Positions 1 through 9,847 of a stretch of DNA of 64,000 bases are shown here, piece by piece; the stretch's first letter is position 1, and each line of letters opens with the position of its first letter. The translations under genes were made by a program, and so were the position numbers. The notes under the pieces were generated by a model. That model was given only the letters and a program-made list of their open reading frames with translations. It made no database searches and was not told where the DNA came from. The DNA is from Bog-473 sp963755375 (lineage in GTDB: Bacteria; Actinomycetota; Acidimicrobiia; Acidimicrobiales; RAAP-2), in contig CAVWKG010000002.1 in the NCBI GenBank assembly GCA_963755375.1, forward strand, positions 62,001 through 126,000, in the 5' to 3' direction.

Positions 1-446
1 GAGAGGATCTCCACCTTCCACTTCTTCATCGCGGCGTAGCGCAGGTACATGTCGAAGAGCACGCGGGCGAACAGGTTCGCCTCGTCTCCCCCCACCGCGC
101 CACGGATCTCCATGATCACGTTGCGACCCTCGTTTGGGTCCTTCGGCAGCAGGAGCGTCTCCATGCGTTCCTCGAGCGACGCCACCAGCGCCTCCGACCC
201 GTCGACCTCCTGGCGCATCAGCTCGCGCTCGTCGCCCGACGCCTCGGTCAGCATCTCGCGGCCGGTGGTGACGTCCTCGCGGGCGGCGGTCAGCTCGTGC
301 CAGGCGCGGACGATCTCACCGAGTTCCTTGTGGCGCCGCGACAGGTCGCGCAGGCGGTCGGGGTCCGAGTGGGTGGCCGGGTCCGCCAGCTCGGTCTCGA
401 CGGTTTCGTACTCCGCTTCGAGCGCGGCCATCCGGTCGTCGAACAT
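1..446 (-). CDS. prfA: Peptide chain release factor 1, 5' part (runs off the window)
   Basis: This gene encodes the N-terminal 148 residues of RF1, which recognises UAA and UAG stop codons in the ribosomal A site and triggers peptide release. The visible protein begins MFDDRMAALEAEYETVE, a coiled-coil domain 1, and runs into 'NVIMEIRGAVGGDEANLFA', the conserved start of the PCRF domain. The GGQ catalytic loop and the codon-recognition motif would lie beyond the window edge. The start ATG at 444-446 fits the family's usual MFxxL/M opening. rpmE and rho lie upstream on the same strand, the usual actinobacterial order. Confidence 0.93.
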   Translation of the reverse strand, partial: MFDDRMAALEAEYETVETELADPATHSDPDRLRDLSRRHKELGEIVRAWHELTAAREDVTTGREMLTEASGDERELMRQEVDGSEALVASLEERMETLLLPKDPNEGRNVIMEIRGAVGGDEANLFARVLFDMYLRYAAMKKWKVEIL

Positions 447-506
447 GCGTTTCCGGGGCTCCTCGTGAGGGCGGGGACACGGCGGGTGACGCCGGTCCCG
501 GCCGGG

Positions 507-749
507 TCAGTCCTGCGCCGCCGGGGCGGCCTTGGCCTTCGCCTTGCCCTTGCGCTCTCCGTAACGGCGCTGGAAACGCTCCACCCGGCCACCGGAGTCG
601 ACCAGCTTCTGCTTGCCGGTGAAGAAGGGGTGGCACTCGTTGCACAGCTCGACGTGGAGATCGGCCTTCGTGGAGTGGGTGACGAACGTGTTCCCGCACG
701 AGCACTTGACCGTCGCGTCGACGTAGTCAGGGTGGATGTCGGTCTTCAT
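507..749 (-). CDS. rpmE: 50S ribosomal protein L31, zinc-binding form
   Basis: This is an 80-residue L31 protein of the large ribosomal subunit. It has the four-cysteine zinc form (CSC near residue 17 and CNEC near residue 37), so it is not the zinc-free paralogue. Family signatures are 'MKTDIHPDY' at the start and 'HPFFTGKQKLVDSGGRVERF' in the core. The tail after residue 65 is Lys/Ala-rich and longer than usual, as in many actinobacteria. It lies 59 bp downstream of rho and 60 bp upstream of prfA, consistent with co-transcription. Confidence 0.95.
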   Translation of the reverse strand: MKTDIHPDYVDATVKCSCGNTFVTHSTKADLHVELCNECHPFFTGKQKLVDSGGRVERFQRRYGERKGKAKAKAAPAAQD

Positions 750-808
750 GGTGTCTCCAGTGTGGGTGTGAGTCGGTCCAGTGTACGGGTCGAGGCGGCT
801 GCCTGTGA

Positions 809-2620
809 TCAGGTGCCCGGACCCTTGGCGATCTCGGCGAGGAACTCGTCGTTGCTCGCCGTGGTCCGGATCTTGTCCATGAGCAGCTCGAGCCCGGCGG
901 CGTCCTTGCCGTCACTGGCCAGGGCGTTGAGCACCCGGCGCAGCTTCCAGACCTGCTGCAGCTGGCCCCGCTCGAAGAGGAGCTCCTCGTGCCGGGTCGA
1001 GCTGGCGTTGACGTCGATGGCGGGGTAGAGCCGGCGCTCCGACAGCCGCCGGTCGAGCCGCAGCTCCATGTTGCCGGTGCCCTTGAATTCCTCGAAGATG
1101 ACCTCGTCCATTTTGGAGCCGGTCTCCACGAGCGCCGAGGCCAGGATCGTCAGCGAGCCGCCCTCCTCCACGTTGCGCGCCGCGCCGAAGAACTTCTTGG
1201 GTGGGTAGAGCGCACCGGAGTCGACACCACCCGACATGATGCGGCCGGTGGCGGGAGCGGCGAGGTTGTAGGCCCGGGCGAGCCGGGTGATGCCGTCGAG
1301 GATGATGACGACGTCCCGGCCCATTTCGACGAGCCGCTTGGCCCGCTCGATGGCCAGCTCGGCCACCTGTGTGTGCTCCTCGGAGGGACGGTCGAACGTC
1401 GAGGCGATCACCTCTCCCTTCACCGAGCGGCGCATGTCGGTGACCTCTTCAGGCCGCTCGTCGACGAGCAGGACCATGAGGTGCACGTCAGGGTTGTTGG
1501 CCTCAATGGAGTGGGCGATCTGCTTCATGACCGTCGTCTTGCCGGCCTTGGGCGGCGACACGATCATGCCGCGCTGCCCCTTGCCGATCGGCGAGAGCAG
1601 GTCCACAATCCGGGCCGTGAGGTTGTCCTTGTCACCCGGCATCTCCAGATTCAGCCGCGAGTCAGGGAAGAGCGGGGTCAGGTCCTCGAAGCGGGGCCGG
1701 TTGCGCGCCTCGTCGGGGTCCATGGTCGAGACCCTGTCGATGCGCAGCAGCGCCGGGTACTTCTCGTTGTTCGAGGCCGGCCGGCACGCGCCTTCGACGT
1801 AGTCACCGCGGCGCAACGCGAACTTGCGCGCCTGGCTGATGGAGACGTACACGTCCTTGGACGAAGCCAGGTAGCCGTCGCAACGCAGGAACCCGTAGCC
1901 CTCGTCGCGCAGGTCGAGCATCCCCTTCACCTCGACGAGCTCGCCCGCGTACGGCTGCTCCTGGCCGCCGCCCTGCAGCTCGCCACCCTGGGGGCGGTCA
2001 CGACCGCGCCGGCGGCGGCTGCGGCGGTTGCCGACGTCGCCGTCGGACTGGTTGTTCCGGTTCTGGTTGCCCTGGCTGTTCTGGTTGCCCTGGTTGCCCT
2101 GGTTCCGGTTCCGGTTGCCCTGCTGATTGTTCTGGTTGGTGTGACTCTGGTGCTGCCCGTTCTGGCGGGGTGCGGGGTCTGCGCCGTCGGCCAGTTCGGG
2201 GGGCTCGACGAACACGGCCGGTCCGGAATCCCCGTTGCTCCCCGGCTCCGGTGGGGCGACACTGGCCGGGGCGGTTTCGGCGGCAGCGCCGCCTGCAGCG
2301 TCTGCCGTGGCGGCGTCCTCCGTTTCGGCGTCGCCCGCCACGAAGGTCGTGGCGTCGGCGGTGCCTCTCGCGGCGGCGGCGGCTCGGGTGCGACGGCCCG
2401 GCTTGGTGCCGTTGGTCCCGGATGGCCCCGCATCGCCGTTGGTCTGCTCGCCCCCGGCGGGCCCGGATGTCACGCCGGTGGCATCGAGTATCTGATCGAT
2501 GATGTCGGCCTTTTTCGTCCGGGTCGTCGTCTTGAGCGACATGGCTTGGGCGATGGCGCTGAGCTCATCGCGCTCCTTGCCTTCGAGAACTGATCTTTCG
2601 AGCTGCTGTTCCGCAGTCAT
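809..2620 (-). CDS. rho: Transcription termination factor Rho with Asn/Gln-rich insert
   Basis: Rho is a hexameric RNA-dependent ATPase that terminates untranslated transcripts. The 603-residue protein has an N-terminal Rho_N helical segment (1-50), a long Ala/Thr/Gly-rich disordered linker (51-150), an Asn/Gln tract (about 153-192), an Arg-rich patch (199-209), the RNA-binding cold-shock-like domain (about 228-300) and the ATPase core. The core shows Walker A 'PPKAGKT' (356-362) and 'VIILDGITRLARAYN'. I chose ATG 2618-2620 because AGAGGAG sits 6 bp upstream; an upstream in-frame start at 2728 would add 36 residues without a recognisable domain. The insert is much longer than in E. coli Rho, which is typical of actinobacteria in general but here unusually Asn/Gln-rich. 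Confidence 0.95.
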   Translation of the reverse strand: MTAEQQLERSVLEGKERDELSAIAQAMSLKTTTRTKKADIIDQILDATGVTSGPAGGEQTNGDAGPSGTNGTKPGRRTRAAAAARGTADATTFVAGDAETEDAATADAAGGAAAETAPASVAPPEPGSNGDSGPAVFVEPPELADGADPAPRQNGQHQSHTNQNNQQGNRNRNQGNQGNQNSQGNQNRNNQSDGDVGNRRSRRRRGRDRPQGGELQGGGQEQPYAGELVEVKGMLDLRDEGYGFLRCDGYLASSKDVYVSISQARKFALRRGDYVEGACRPASNNEKYPALLRIDRVSTMDPDEARNRPRFEDLTPLFPDSRLNLEMPGDKDNLTARIVDLLSPIGKGQRGMIVSPPKAGKTTVMKQIAHSIEANNPDVHLMVLLVDERPEEVTDMRRSVKGEVIASTFDRPSEEHTQVAELAIERAKRLVEMGRDVVIILDGITRLARAYNLAAPATGRIMSGGVDSGALYPPKKFFGAARNVEEGGSLTILASALVETGSKMDEVIFEEFKGTGNMELRLDRRLSERRLYPAIDVNASSTRHEELLFERGQLQQVWKLRRVLNALASDGKDAAGLELLMDKIRTTASNDEFLAEIAKGPGT

Positions 2621-2886
2621 CGGCTCCTCTTCCAAGAGGGTTATCGCCAGCTCGGGTTTGTCCACGCGTGGCGAGAAAATTTCAGGGAGGAGAAGGGATT
2701 CGCGTGTGAATGCCCTCCCCCGGATCACCTCTGCGTGATGCTCTCCCGGGACCGCTTGTACCCGCGGAGAGCGCTAGTAAGCGCAGTGGGGATGCAGCAG
2801 TTACTTTAGCGGGAGATGGTGGCTCATGCCAACATGCCCCGCTTTCCTGCAGGTCAGTGGGTGCGGGCGGAGCCCGGAATCACCCT

Positions 2887-3926
<1,040 letters not shown>

Positions 3927-3930
<4 letters not shown>

Positions 3931-5297
3931 GGCGCACTCCCTCCCCCGTCGTCGGCGCGGTCGCCGATGACCCGGAGCACGCCGCTGACCCGGTCCACCG
4001 CCTGGTGCCGGCGCAGCTCGTCGATGGTGGCGAGCAGATCCCCCTCACGGGCCACGTGGGTCAGGAAGATCAGGCGGGCCTCCTCGGCCAGACCGACCTG
4101 CTCCATGGCCCGGATGGAGACGTCATGATCGCCGAAGATCTTGGCCACGGCGGCCAGCACGCCGGGGCGGTCCGCCACGTCCATGCTGAGGTAGAAGGCC
4201 GAGTGCATGTCGTTCTGTGAGAACACGGCGCTGCTCGTCCGCTTCGGCGCCGGCGCGGGCGCACCGGCCAGGAGGTTGCGCGAGGCGTCGACCAGGTCGC
4301 CGAGCATCGCGCTTGCCGTCGGTCCGCCACCGGCACCGCGCCCGTAGAGCATGAGCTCGCCACTCACCGCGCCCTCGACGAACACGGCATTGAACGCGCC
4401 GCGCACGGAGGCCAGAGGGTGCGTCTTGGGGACCATGGCGGGGTGCACCCGCACCGAGATCTCGGGCCCGCCGTCGATCAGCTCGGCGATGGCGAGGAGC
4501 TTGACGGAGTAGCCCAGTCGGCTGGCGTAGGCGACGTCGGCCGCGCTGAGCGCACTGATGCCCTCCCGGTGCACGTCGGCGTCGACGACGTCACTGCCGA
4601 ACGCGAGCGCGGCGAGGATGGCCGCCTTGGCCGCCGCGTCATGGCCCTCCACGTCGGCGGTCGGGTCACGCTCGGCCAAACCGAGTTCCTGGGCCTCGCG
4701 GAGGACGTCGTCGTAGCTGGCGCCCTCCTCCTCCATGCGAGTGAGGATGTAGTTCGTCGTGCCGTTGACGATTCCCATGATGCGGACGATCTGCTCCCCG
4801 GCGAGCGACTCGCGCAGGGGCCGGATGACGGGGATGGCGCCGGCGACGGCCGCCTCGTAGAGCAGGTCCACGCCGGCTGCGGCGGCCACCTCGGCCAGCT
4901 CGGCGCCGGCGACGGCCAGGAGCGCCTTGTTGGCGGTGACCACGGGCTTGCCGTTGCGCAGGGCCGCCTCGACCAATTCGTGCGCGGGATGGAGTCCCCC
5001 GATGACCTCGACGACGACGTCGACGTCGTCCCGCTCGACCAGGGCGGCGGCGTCCGCGCCGATCAGGTCGGCCGGGATGGCCACGGACCGGGACCGCGTC
5101 GGGTCGGCCACGGCGATCCCGACGAGCTCCAGGCGGATGCCGGTACGGGAGGCGACGTCCTCGGAGCGCGTGAGCAGTATCTCGGCCAGTGCGCCGCCGA
5201 CGTTGCCGCAGCCGAGCAGACCGACCCGCACCGTCGGGGCCTGGTGGGCATGTGGGACTGCGCTGGCCTCGTCGGCGATCACCTCCAAACGGTACAA
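3927..5297 (-). CDS. hom: Homoserine dehydrogenase with C-terminal ACT domain
   Basis: The enzyme reduces aspartate semialdehyde to homoserine with NAD(P)H, the branch point to threonine and methionine. The protein has an N-terminal Rossmann motif 'VGLLGCGNVGGA', the catalytic region around 'ANKALLA' and 'GIVNGTTNYIL', and a C-terminal ACT domain from about residue 370 ('MDVADRPGVLAAVAKIFG') that normally senses threonine. The start is uncertain: TTG at 5295-5297 gives 456 residues, and in-frame GTG codons further in, such as the one just before RVGLLG, would give a family-like N-terminus. The 3' end overlaps thrC. Confidence 0.93.
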
Positions 5298-5491
5298 GGT
5301 GCCCGGGGTGGTGACCTGCGCTTTCCCCTTGACGCGAGCGGGTCAGCTGCCGGAAGTCGACCGCCTGCCCGAAGTTGGTCGTCGTGTCCGTCGCCGCCGG
5401 GACCCTGATGGTCGCCAAGGTGCTGGCGGTCGGGCCGGCCTTGATGGCGTCCCGGGCCAAGGCGGCGTCGCTCCTCGAGTCCGAATGACGC

Positions 5492-6799
5492 TCACGCGTC
5501 GAGGCTCGTGAGATCCTCGAAAGTCTCCCGGCGGACGACGACGCGGGCAGTTCCGTCGGAGATGAAGACGACGGCAGGCCGGGGCACCTTGTTGTAGTTG
5601 GAGGCCATGGCGTAGCCGTACGCACCCGTGACCGGAGTGGCCAGCACGTCGCCCACGGCGAGGTCGTCCGGGACGTAGGCGTCGGGCACCACGAGGTCCC
5701 CGCTCTCGCAGTGCTTGCCGACGACCCGCACCGGGCGCCGGCGGGGCGCCGCAACCTCACGGGGGAGGAAAGCCTCGTATCCGCTGCCGTAGAGGACGGG
5801 TCTCGGGTTGTCGCTCATTCCGCCGTCCACACTGACGTAGGTCCGGATCCCAGGGAGATGCTTGACGGTGCCGACCGTGTAGAGGGTGATGGCGGCGGTG
5901 GCGACGATCGAGCGCCCGGGCTCGGCCGAGATCCGGGTGGCCGGGTTTACACCGGCCCGGGTGCAGGCGCGCAACGTGGCCCCGGCCCACTCCGCCAGGG
6001 TCGGAGCCGACTCCCCGTTGACGTAGGGGACGCCCAGCCCGCCCCCCACCACCAATTCGGGCAGCTCCAGCGGGGCGAAGAACCCGCCGAGGACTTCGGC
6101 CGCCTGCTCGAACGAGGACGCTTCGAAGACCTGGCTGCCGATATGGGCATGGACCCCGACCAGCTCGACGCCGGGCATGAGCTCGAGCGCGGCAACTGCC
6201 TCGGCCGCCACGCCGGAGGACACAGAGAAGCCGAACTTCGAGTCCTCCTGCCCGGTCCGCACGAACTCGTGGGTGTGCGCTTCGACACCGGGCGTCACCC
6301 GTACCAGGACCCTGGGCCTCTCCCGTCCCGATGGAGACGACTCCAGCAGGCCGCCGAGGCGCGCGATCTCGTCGAACGAGTCGATGACGATCCGGCCGAC
6401 GCCAAGCGCCAGTGCCGTCGCCAGCTCTTCGGCCGACTTGTTGTTGCCGTGGAGGATGAGACGCTCGGGAGGAACGCCGGCCGACAAGGCGACGTGGAGC
6501 TCGCCACCGGAGGCCACATCGAGGTGCATGCCCTCCTCATGGGCAAGCCGAGCCATGGCGCGGCACAGGAATGCCTTGGTGGCGTAGGCGACCCCGTCGC
6601 CCCACGCCGCCACCGCCTCACGGCAGGCCCGCCGGAGGTGCTCCTCGTCGTAGACGAAAAGCGGAGTGCCGAATTCCTCTGCCAGCTCCAGAAGGTCAAT
6701 GCCGCCGACGTGGAGGTGGCCTTTCTCGTTCACCGTCGCCGACCGCGGAAGGAGATGCTGCTCCAGTGGTGCGGTCGCGACGTCGTGGTCCGTCGGCAT
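5492..6799 (-). CDS. lysA: Diaminopimelate decarboxylase
   Basis: This is a fold-III PLP enzyme that decarboxylates meso-diaminopimelate to lysine. The 435-residue protein has the PLP lysine in 'AYATKAF', the dimer-interface motif 'CESGD' and 'EPGRSIVA'. I chose ATG 6797-6799 (MPTDHDVATAP). The reading frame stays open upstream to 7027, but that extension is only the reverse complement of the tRNA-Arg gene and is spurious. A 194-bp spacer separates it from hom. In many actinobacteria argS lies directly upstream; here only the tRNA-Arg gene does. Confidence 0.95.
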   Translation of the reverse strand: MPTDHDVATAPLEQHLLPRSATVNEKGHLHVGGIDLLELAEEFGTPLFVYDEEHLRRACREAVAAWGDGVAYATKAFLCRAMARLAHEEGMHLDVASGGELHVALSAGVPPERLILHGNNKSAEELATALALGVGRIVIDSFDEIARLGGLLESSPSGRERPRVLVRVTPGVEAHTHEFVRTGQEDSKFGFSVSSGVAAEAVAALELMPGVELVGVHAHIGSQVFEASSFEQAAEVLGGFFAPLELPELVVGGGLGVPYVNGESAPTLAEWAGATLRACTRAGVNPATRISAEPGRSIVATAAITLYTVGTVKHLPGIRTYVSVDGGMSDNPRPVLYGSGYEAFLPREVAAPRRRPVRVVGKHCESGDLVVPDAYVPDDLAVGDVLATPVTGAYGYAMASNYNKVPRPAVVFISDGTARVVVRRETFEDLTSLDA

Positions 6800-6895
6800 G
6801 GAGATGCAGGATACGGCAGCGTTCGGCCACTCAGTGAGAGCGAGGACGGCATGCGCCGCGTCAAGAGTACGATCGTCCCTGCTCGTACAACTCCC

Positions 6896-6967
6896 GCCCC
6901 CGTAGCTCAGCGGATAGAGCACCGGCCTCCGGAGCCGGTGGCGCAGGTTCGAGTCCTGCCGGGGGCG
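6896..6967 (+). tRNA. tRNA-Arg (anticodon CCG)
   Basis: The 72-nt cloverleaf can be drawn by eye. The acceptor stem GCCCCCG (6896-6902) pairs with CGGGGGC (6960-6966), followed by discriminator G. The D arm is GCTCAGCGGATAGAGC. The anticodon stem CCGGC/GCCGG closes the loop CTCCGGA with anticodon CCG. The T arm is GCAGG-TTCGAGT-CCTGC. CCA is not encoded. It is divergent from lysA, and its 3' end faces the accessory region. Confidence 0.95.
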
Positions 6968-7207
6968 CTCTGTATTTTGCCTCCTGGCATAGGTGATAGG
7001 ACCGTCCGAAACGTCCGCCCCCCACATCGGCCCAACCGAACCTCAGGTGGTCCGGCCGGCCCCGGCCTCACACATCTCGGGGGGGTGCCCCCGCCCAATC
7101 AGGCACCAAGGCGATACCCCGAGCGGGTTCGGGGTCGTCGCTTAGGCGGTTGCCGTGCGGCGTGGCGGAAGAGGTGGCAATTTTGGGGTTGCCCCGGCGA
7201 GGCCCGG

Positions 7208-9352
7208 CTACCGGTGTGACAAGAGCTCCTTGCCAACGGCTGCAATTCGTGGCACCAGCCACTCGGCGACCCAGAGCGCGCCCGCCGGCGTGTAGTGCAG
7301 ACCGTCGAGGGGCCGCAGAGTCTTGTCACATGGGACGGGGGACATCACAGCCCCACAGGCAAACTTCTGCCCGCCCCCGGGCGGCGTCGGGTTGAACTCC
7401 GGGACCACATAGGGGCAGGGCGGCCCGGAGGGGCACACGCGGGGCTGGAGATTGACCACGCCGACCTGGTCCGGGTGTTGCGCCGCCACCTCCCGGAGCA
7501 GAGCGTTCATGCGCCCATAGGCAATATCGTCGGCATCAATCCCGGGGTTCGGGTGCACCGCAGCGGGCTCCAACACAAGTATGACTCTGGCACCGGTGGC
7601 GAGCAGGCTGTCGACGCGCCCGTTCATTCGCCTCAGCATCACCGCATGCCACTGTCGTGAGCCCGACGCGAGAACCTTGCTCCCGGGGCCTTGAACCACG
7701 AAGGATGAGCGTTCATCCGTGCTCCCCCACACCACGATCCGCGGGTCGTAGCGTCCGATCGCCGCGGATTCGGTCTGGTCCGCCTCGGCCTGGCATTTGG
7801 CGGTGTAGGCACTCAAATTGACACCGTCTTCATAGTTGGGGGCCGCCTGCCCGCTCACGATTCCGCATCCCACCACGGCGCCGGCGTGGAATTGCAGTCC
7901 ATACGTCGGCCCGACGGCTACGAGGCCCGGAAGGAGGGTGCACGACGTCGAATCACCGATGACGACGACCGACTGATCCGCGGCACCAAATGGATTCGAT
8001 GAGTCCTGGCGTCTAGACGAGTACGTCGACCTCAAACGAGAGACGACACGCGGCGGCACCGTGCAGCTCGAACCCGTGGTCGCTGTCGCAATGCTACCCA
8101 GGTTGACCGTCGGCCTTCGCTCCTCGACGGTCGTCACGGCGAGGGTGGCACCGACCAGACACAGCCCCAGGACGACGCTGGCCACGGGTCTTCCCACGAG
8201 AGACTTCGCGTGACGCACGGGGTTCTCCAACAAGCGATACGTGGCCGCCGCCGCCACAGTTGCGATGAGGAGCAAGAGGACGTTGTCCCAGACAGGGAGG
8301 CTGGTCGTCCCCCGGTATTGGGCGGCGATCACAAGGATCGGCCAATGCCAGAGATAGAGCGAATAAGAGATCAGTCCGAGAAGCTGAAAGGGCCGCTGTC
8401 GAAGCAGACGCTCAACGCCCCAGACCGGCTCCGCCGCACCAGCGGCGATAACGAACGCGGCGCCGACCACTGGCACCGCAACCAGCGCTCCGGGGTACAC
8501 CGTTGTCGACGTCAGTGTCACGCTCGCCACGATGATGACGCCCAGTCCGAGCCACGAAATGAGCGCGGCCCAGGCCTGAGGCATGTAGCGGAGTTTGTGC
8601 CCGGAAACGGCGATGAGTCCTCCAATGGCGAGCTCCCATGCCCGCGTCAAAGGGGAAAAGAACGCGCTGGCCGCGTTGGCGGATGTGAAGACGATCGAAA
8701 ATGCGTAGGAGGCGGCGATGATGACGACCAGAACGCCAGCGAGACGATGTCGCAGCGGAGATCGCCGAAGCACACCGGCTGTGACGAGGAAGATGGTCGG
8801 GTACACGATGTAGAATTGTTCCTCGACGGCCAGCGACCAGTAGTTCTGCAACGCAGAAGGCGGCTGTTGGGAGGCGAGGTAGTTCGTCTGCGAGGCCGCA
8901 AAGTGGAAGTTGGCTAGGAAGACGGCCGCCCATTGTCCGTCGATCGCGGTCTCATGCCCGGTGAGTGGGCCGAGGAAGTGAAACGCAGCCACCACCGTGA
9001 CGATGATGACCAGCGTCGCCGCCGGGAGGATGCGACGAGCTCGACGCGCGTAGAAGCGCCGTAGAGACGTCGAGTCCCGTTCCGCACGTTCTCGCAGGAG
9101 GACACCGGTGATCACGAACCCCGAGATCACGAAGAAGACGTCGACGCCGACGTAGCCCCCCGAGATCCCCGGAACACCAGCATGGAAGAGCACCACCAAC
9201 AAGACGGCGATCGCCCGCAGTCCGGCGACGTCTGGTCGGAAAGACCTGTCCTCGGGGGAGGTTCCGGCCTCGTCGCCTGAGGGCAACAGCCTTCCGGTTT
9301 GGTCGGTATTGCCGTGAGCCTCGTCCCCCGACTTCACGGCTGAGACCTTCAC
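7208..9352 (-). CDS. Membrane acyltransferase (acyltransferase-3/OafA type) with C-terminal SGNH domain
   Basis: This 714-residue protein probably O-acylates a cell-surface glycan. Residues about 38-400 form the ten-helix acyltransferase-3 domain, with 'RPDVAGLRAIAVLLVVLFHAG' near the start, 'GGYVGVDVFFVISGF' and 'YWSLAVEEQFYIVYP'. The C-terminal half is extracytoplasmic and SGNH-like, with 'VVVIGDSTSCTLLPG' as block I (serine) and 'DGLHYTPAG' holding the Asp/His pair. This is the OafA/YrhL architecture, in which the membrane domain passes acyl groups to the SGNH domain. The acceptor is not determinable from sequence. The gene stands alone, with spacers on both sides. Confidence 0.88.
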   Translation of the reverse strand: MKVSAVKSGDEAHGNTDQTGRLLPSGDEAGTSPEDRSFRPDVAGLRAIAVLLVVLFHAGVPGISGGYVGVDVFFVISGFVITGVLLRERAERDSTSLRRFYARRARRILPAATLVIIVTVVAAFHFLGPLTGHETAIDGQWAAVFLANFHFAASQTNYLASQQPPSALQNYWSLAVEEQFYIVYPTIFLVTAGVLRRSPLRHRLAGVLVVIIAASYAFSIVFTSANAASAFFSPLTRAWELAIGGLIAVSGHKLRYMPQAWAALISWLGLGVIIVASVTLTSTTVYPGALVAVPVVGAAFVIAAGAAEPVWGVERLLRQRPFQLLGLISYSLYLWHWPILVIAAQYRGTTSLPVWDNVLLLLIATVAAAATYRLLENPVRHAKSLVGRPVASVVLGLCLVGATLAVTTVEERRPTVNLGSIATATTGSSCTVPPRVVSRLRSTYSSRRQDSSNPFGAADQSVVVIGDSTSCTLLPGLVAVGPTYGLQFHAGAVVGCGIVSGQAAPNYEDGVNLSAYTAKCQAEADQTESAAIGRYDPRIVVWGSTDERSSFVVQGPGSKVLASGSRQWHAVMLRRMNGRVDSLLATGARVILVLEPAAVHPNPGIDADDIAYGRMNALLREVAAQHPDQVGVVNLQPRVCPSGPPCPYVVPEFNPTPPGGGQKFACGAVMSPVPCDKTLRPLDGLHYTPAGALWVAEWLVPRIAAVGKELLSHR

Positions 9353-9847
9353 GACTCCCCCGACACCGGCATTGGCCCTGATGTATTACCACACGTGGCC
9401 CGTTCCTTAGGCCCCAGAAGTACTACGACACTGGCGCGTCGAGCGGGTGGGAGCGTCTCGATAGTTCGCCCGCACTGTCGAGATCAGAGCGAGTCGGCTC
9501 AGCCGCCAGGTCCAGCATGTGCGATTACGCAATCCTCAGAGTGAACGAATTCTTCCAGGGAAGTAGGTAAGTTCCGAAGGCCAGTCAACCCCCTCAAGCC
9601 ACATTTTCGCTAGCTTCTGTTCCTGGCGGGTCGGTGGCCGCGAAAGATGCTGGCGAGCAACCGTCGAGCCATGACAATCCCTACCCGAGGACGCACCCTG
9701 CAGATTCATACTCAACCTTTGGCTCGCAGTCGTCAACCAGTGAAGTGAAGGTTCTCTGTCCCTGACCATCTGGGAGGTCGGGACTGCCCCTGTACTTTGT
9801 CGGATAGGAGACTCTTCTGAGCCCACGAACTTGTACCAGGCGGCTCT
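9353..9847. other. Gene-poor spacer
   Basis: I find no convincing gene in this 495-bp stretch. An open frame of 96 codons on the minus strand (9536-9826) has no family signature, no clear ribosome-binding site and an ordinary non-coding composition. The promoter of the acyltransferase gene probably lies at the left end, but I see no strong -10/-35 pair. Confidence 0.4.

Noticed and set aside
989..2593. 534-codon open frame on the plus strand opposite rho
   Set aside because: Shadow of the high-GC rho gene. Composition follows rho codon positions and no domain is recognisable.
6896..6967. Direct repeat of the tRNA 3' end marking an island boundary
   Set aside because: No second copy of GTTCGAGTCCTGCC was found by eye in the window. 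A computed search is needed.
6800..7027. N-terminal extension of lysA (extra 76 codons)
   Set aside because: The extension is the reverse complement of the tRNA-Arg gene, a common artefact. ATG 6797-6799 gives a normal-length enzyme.
9536..9826. 96-codon minus-strand frame
   Set aside because: No ribosome-binding site or family. Length expected by chance in this base composition.
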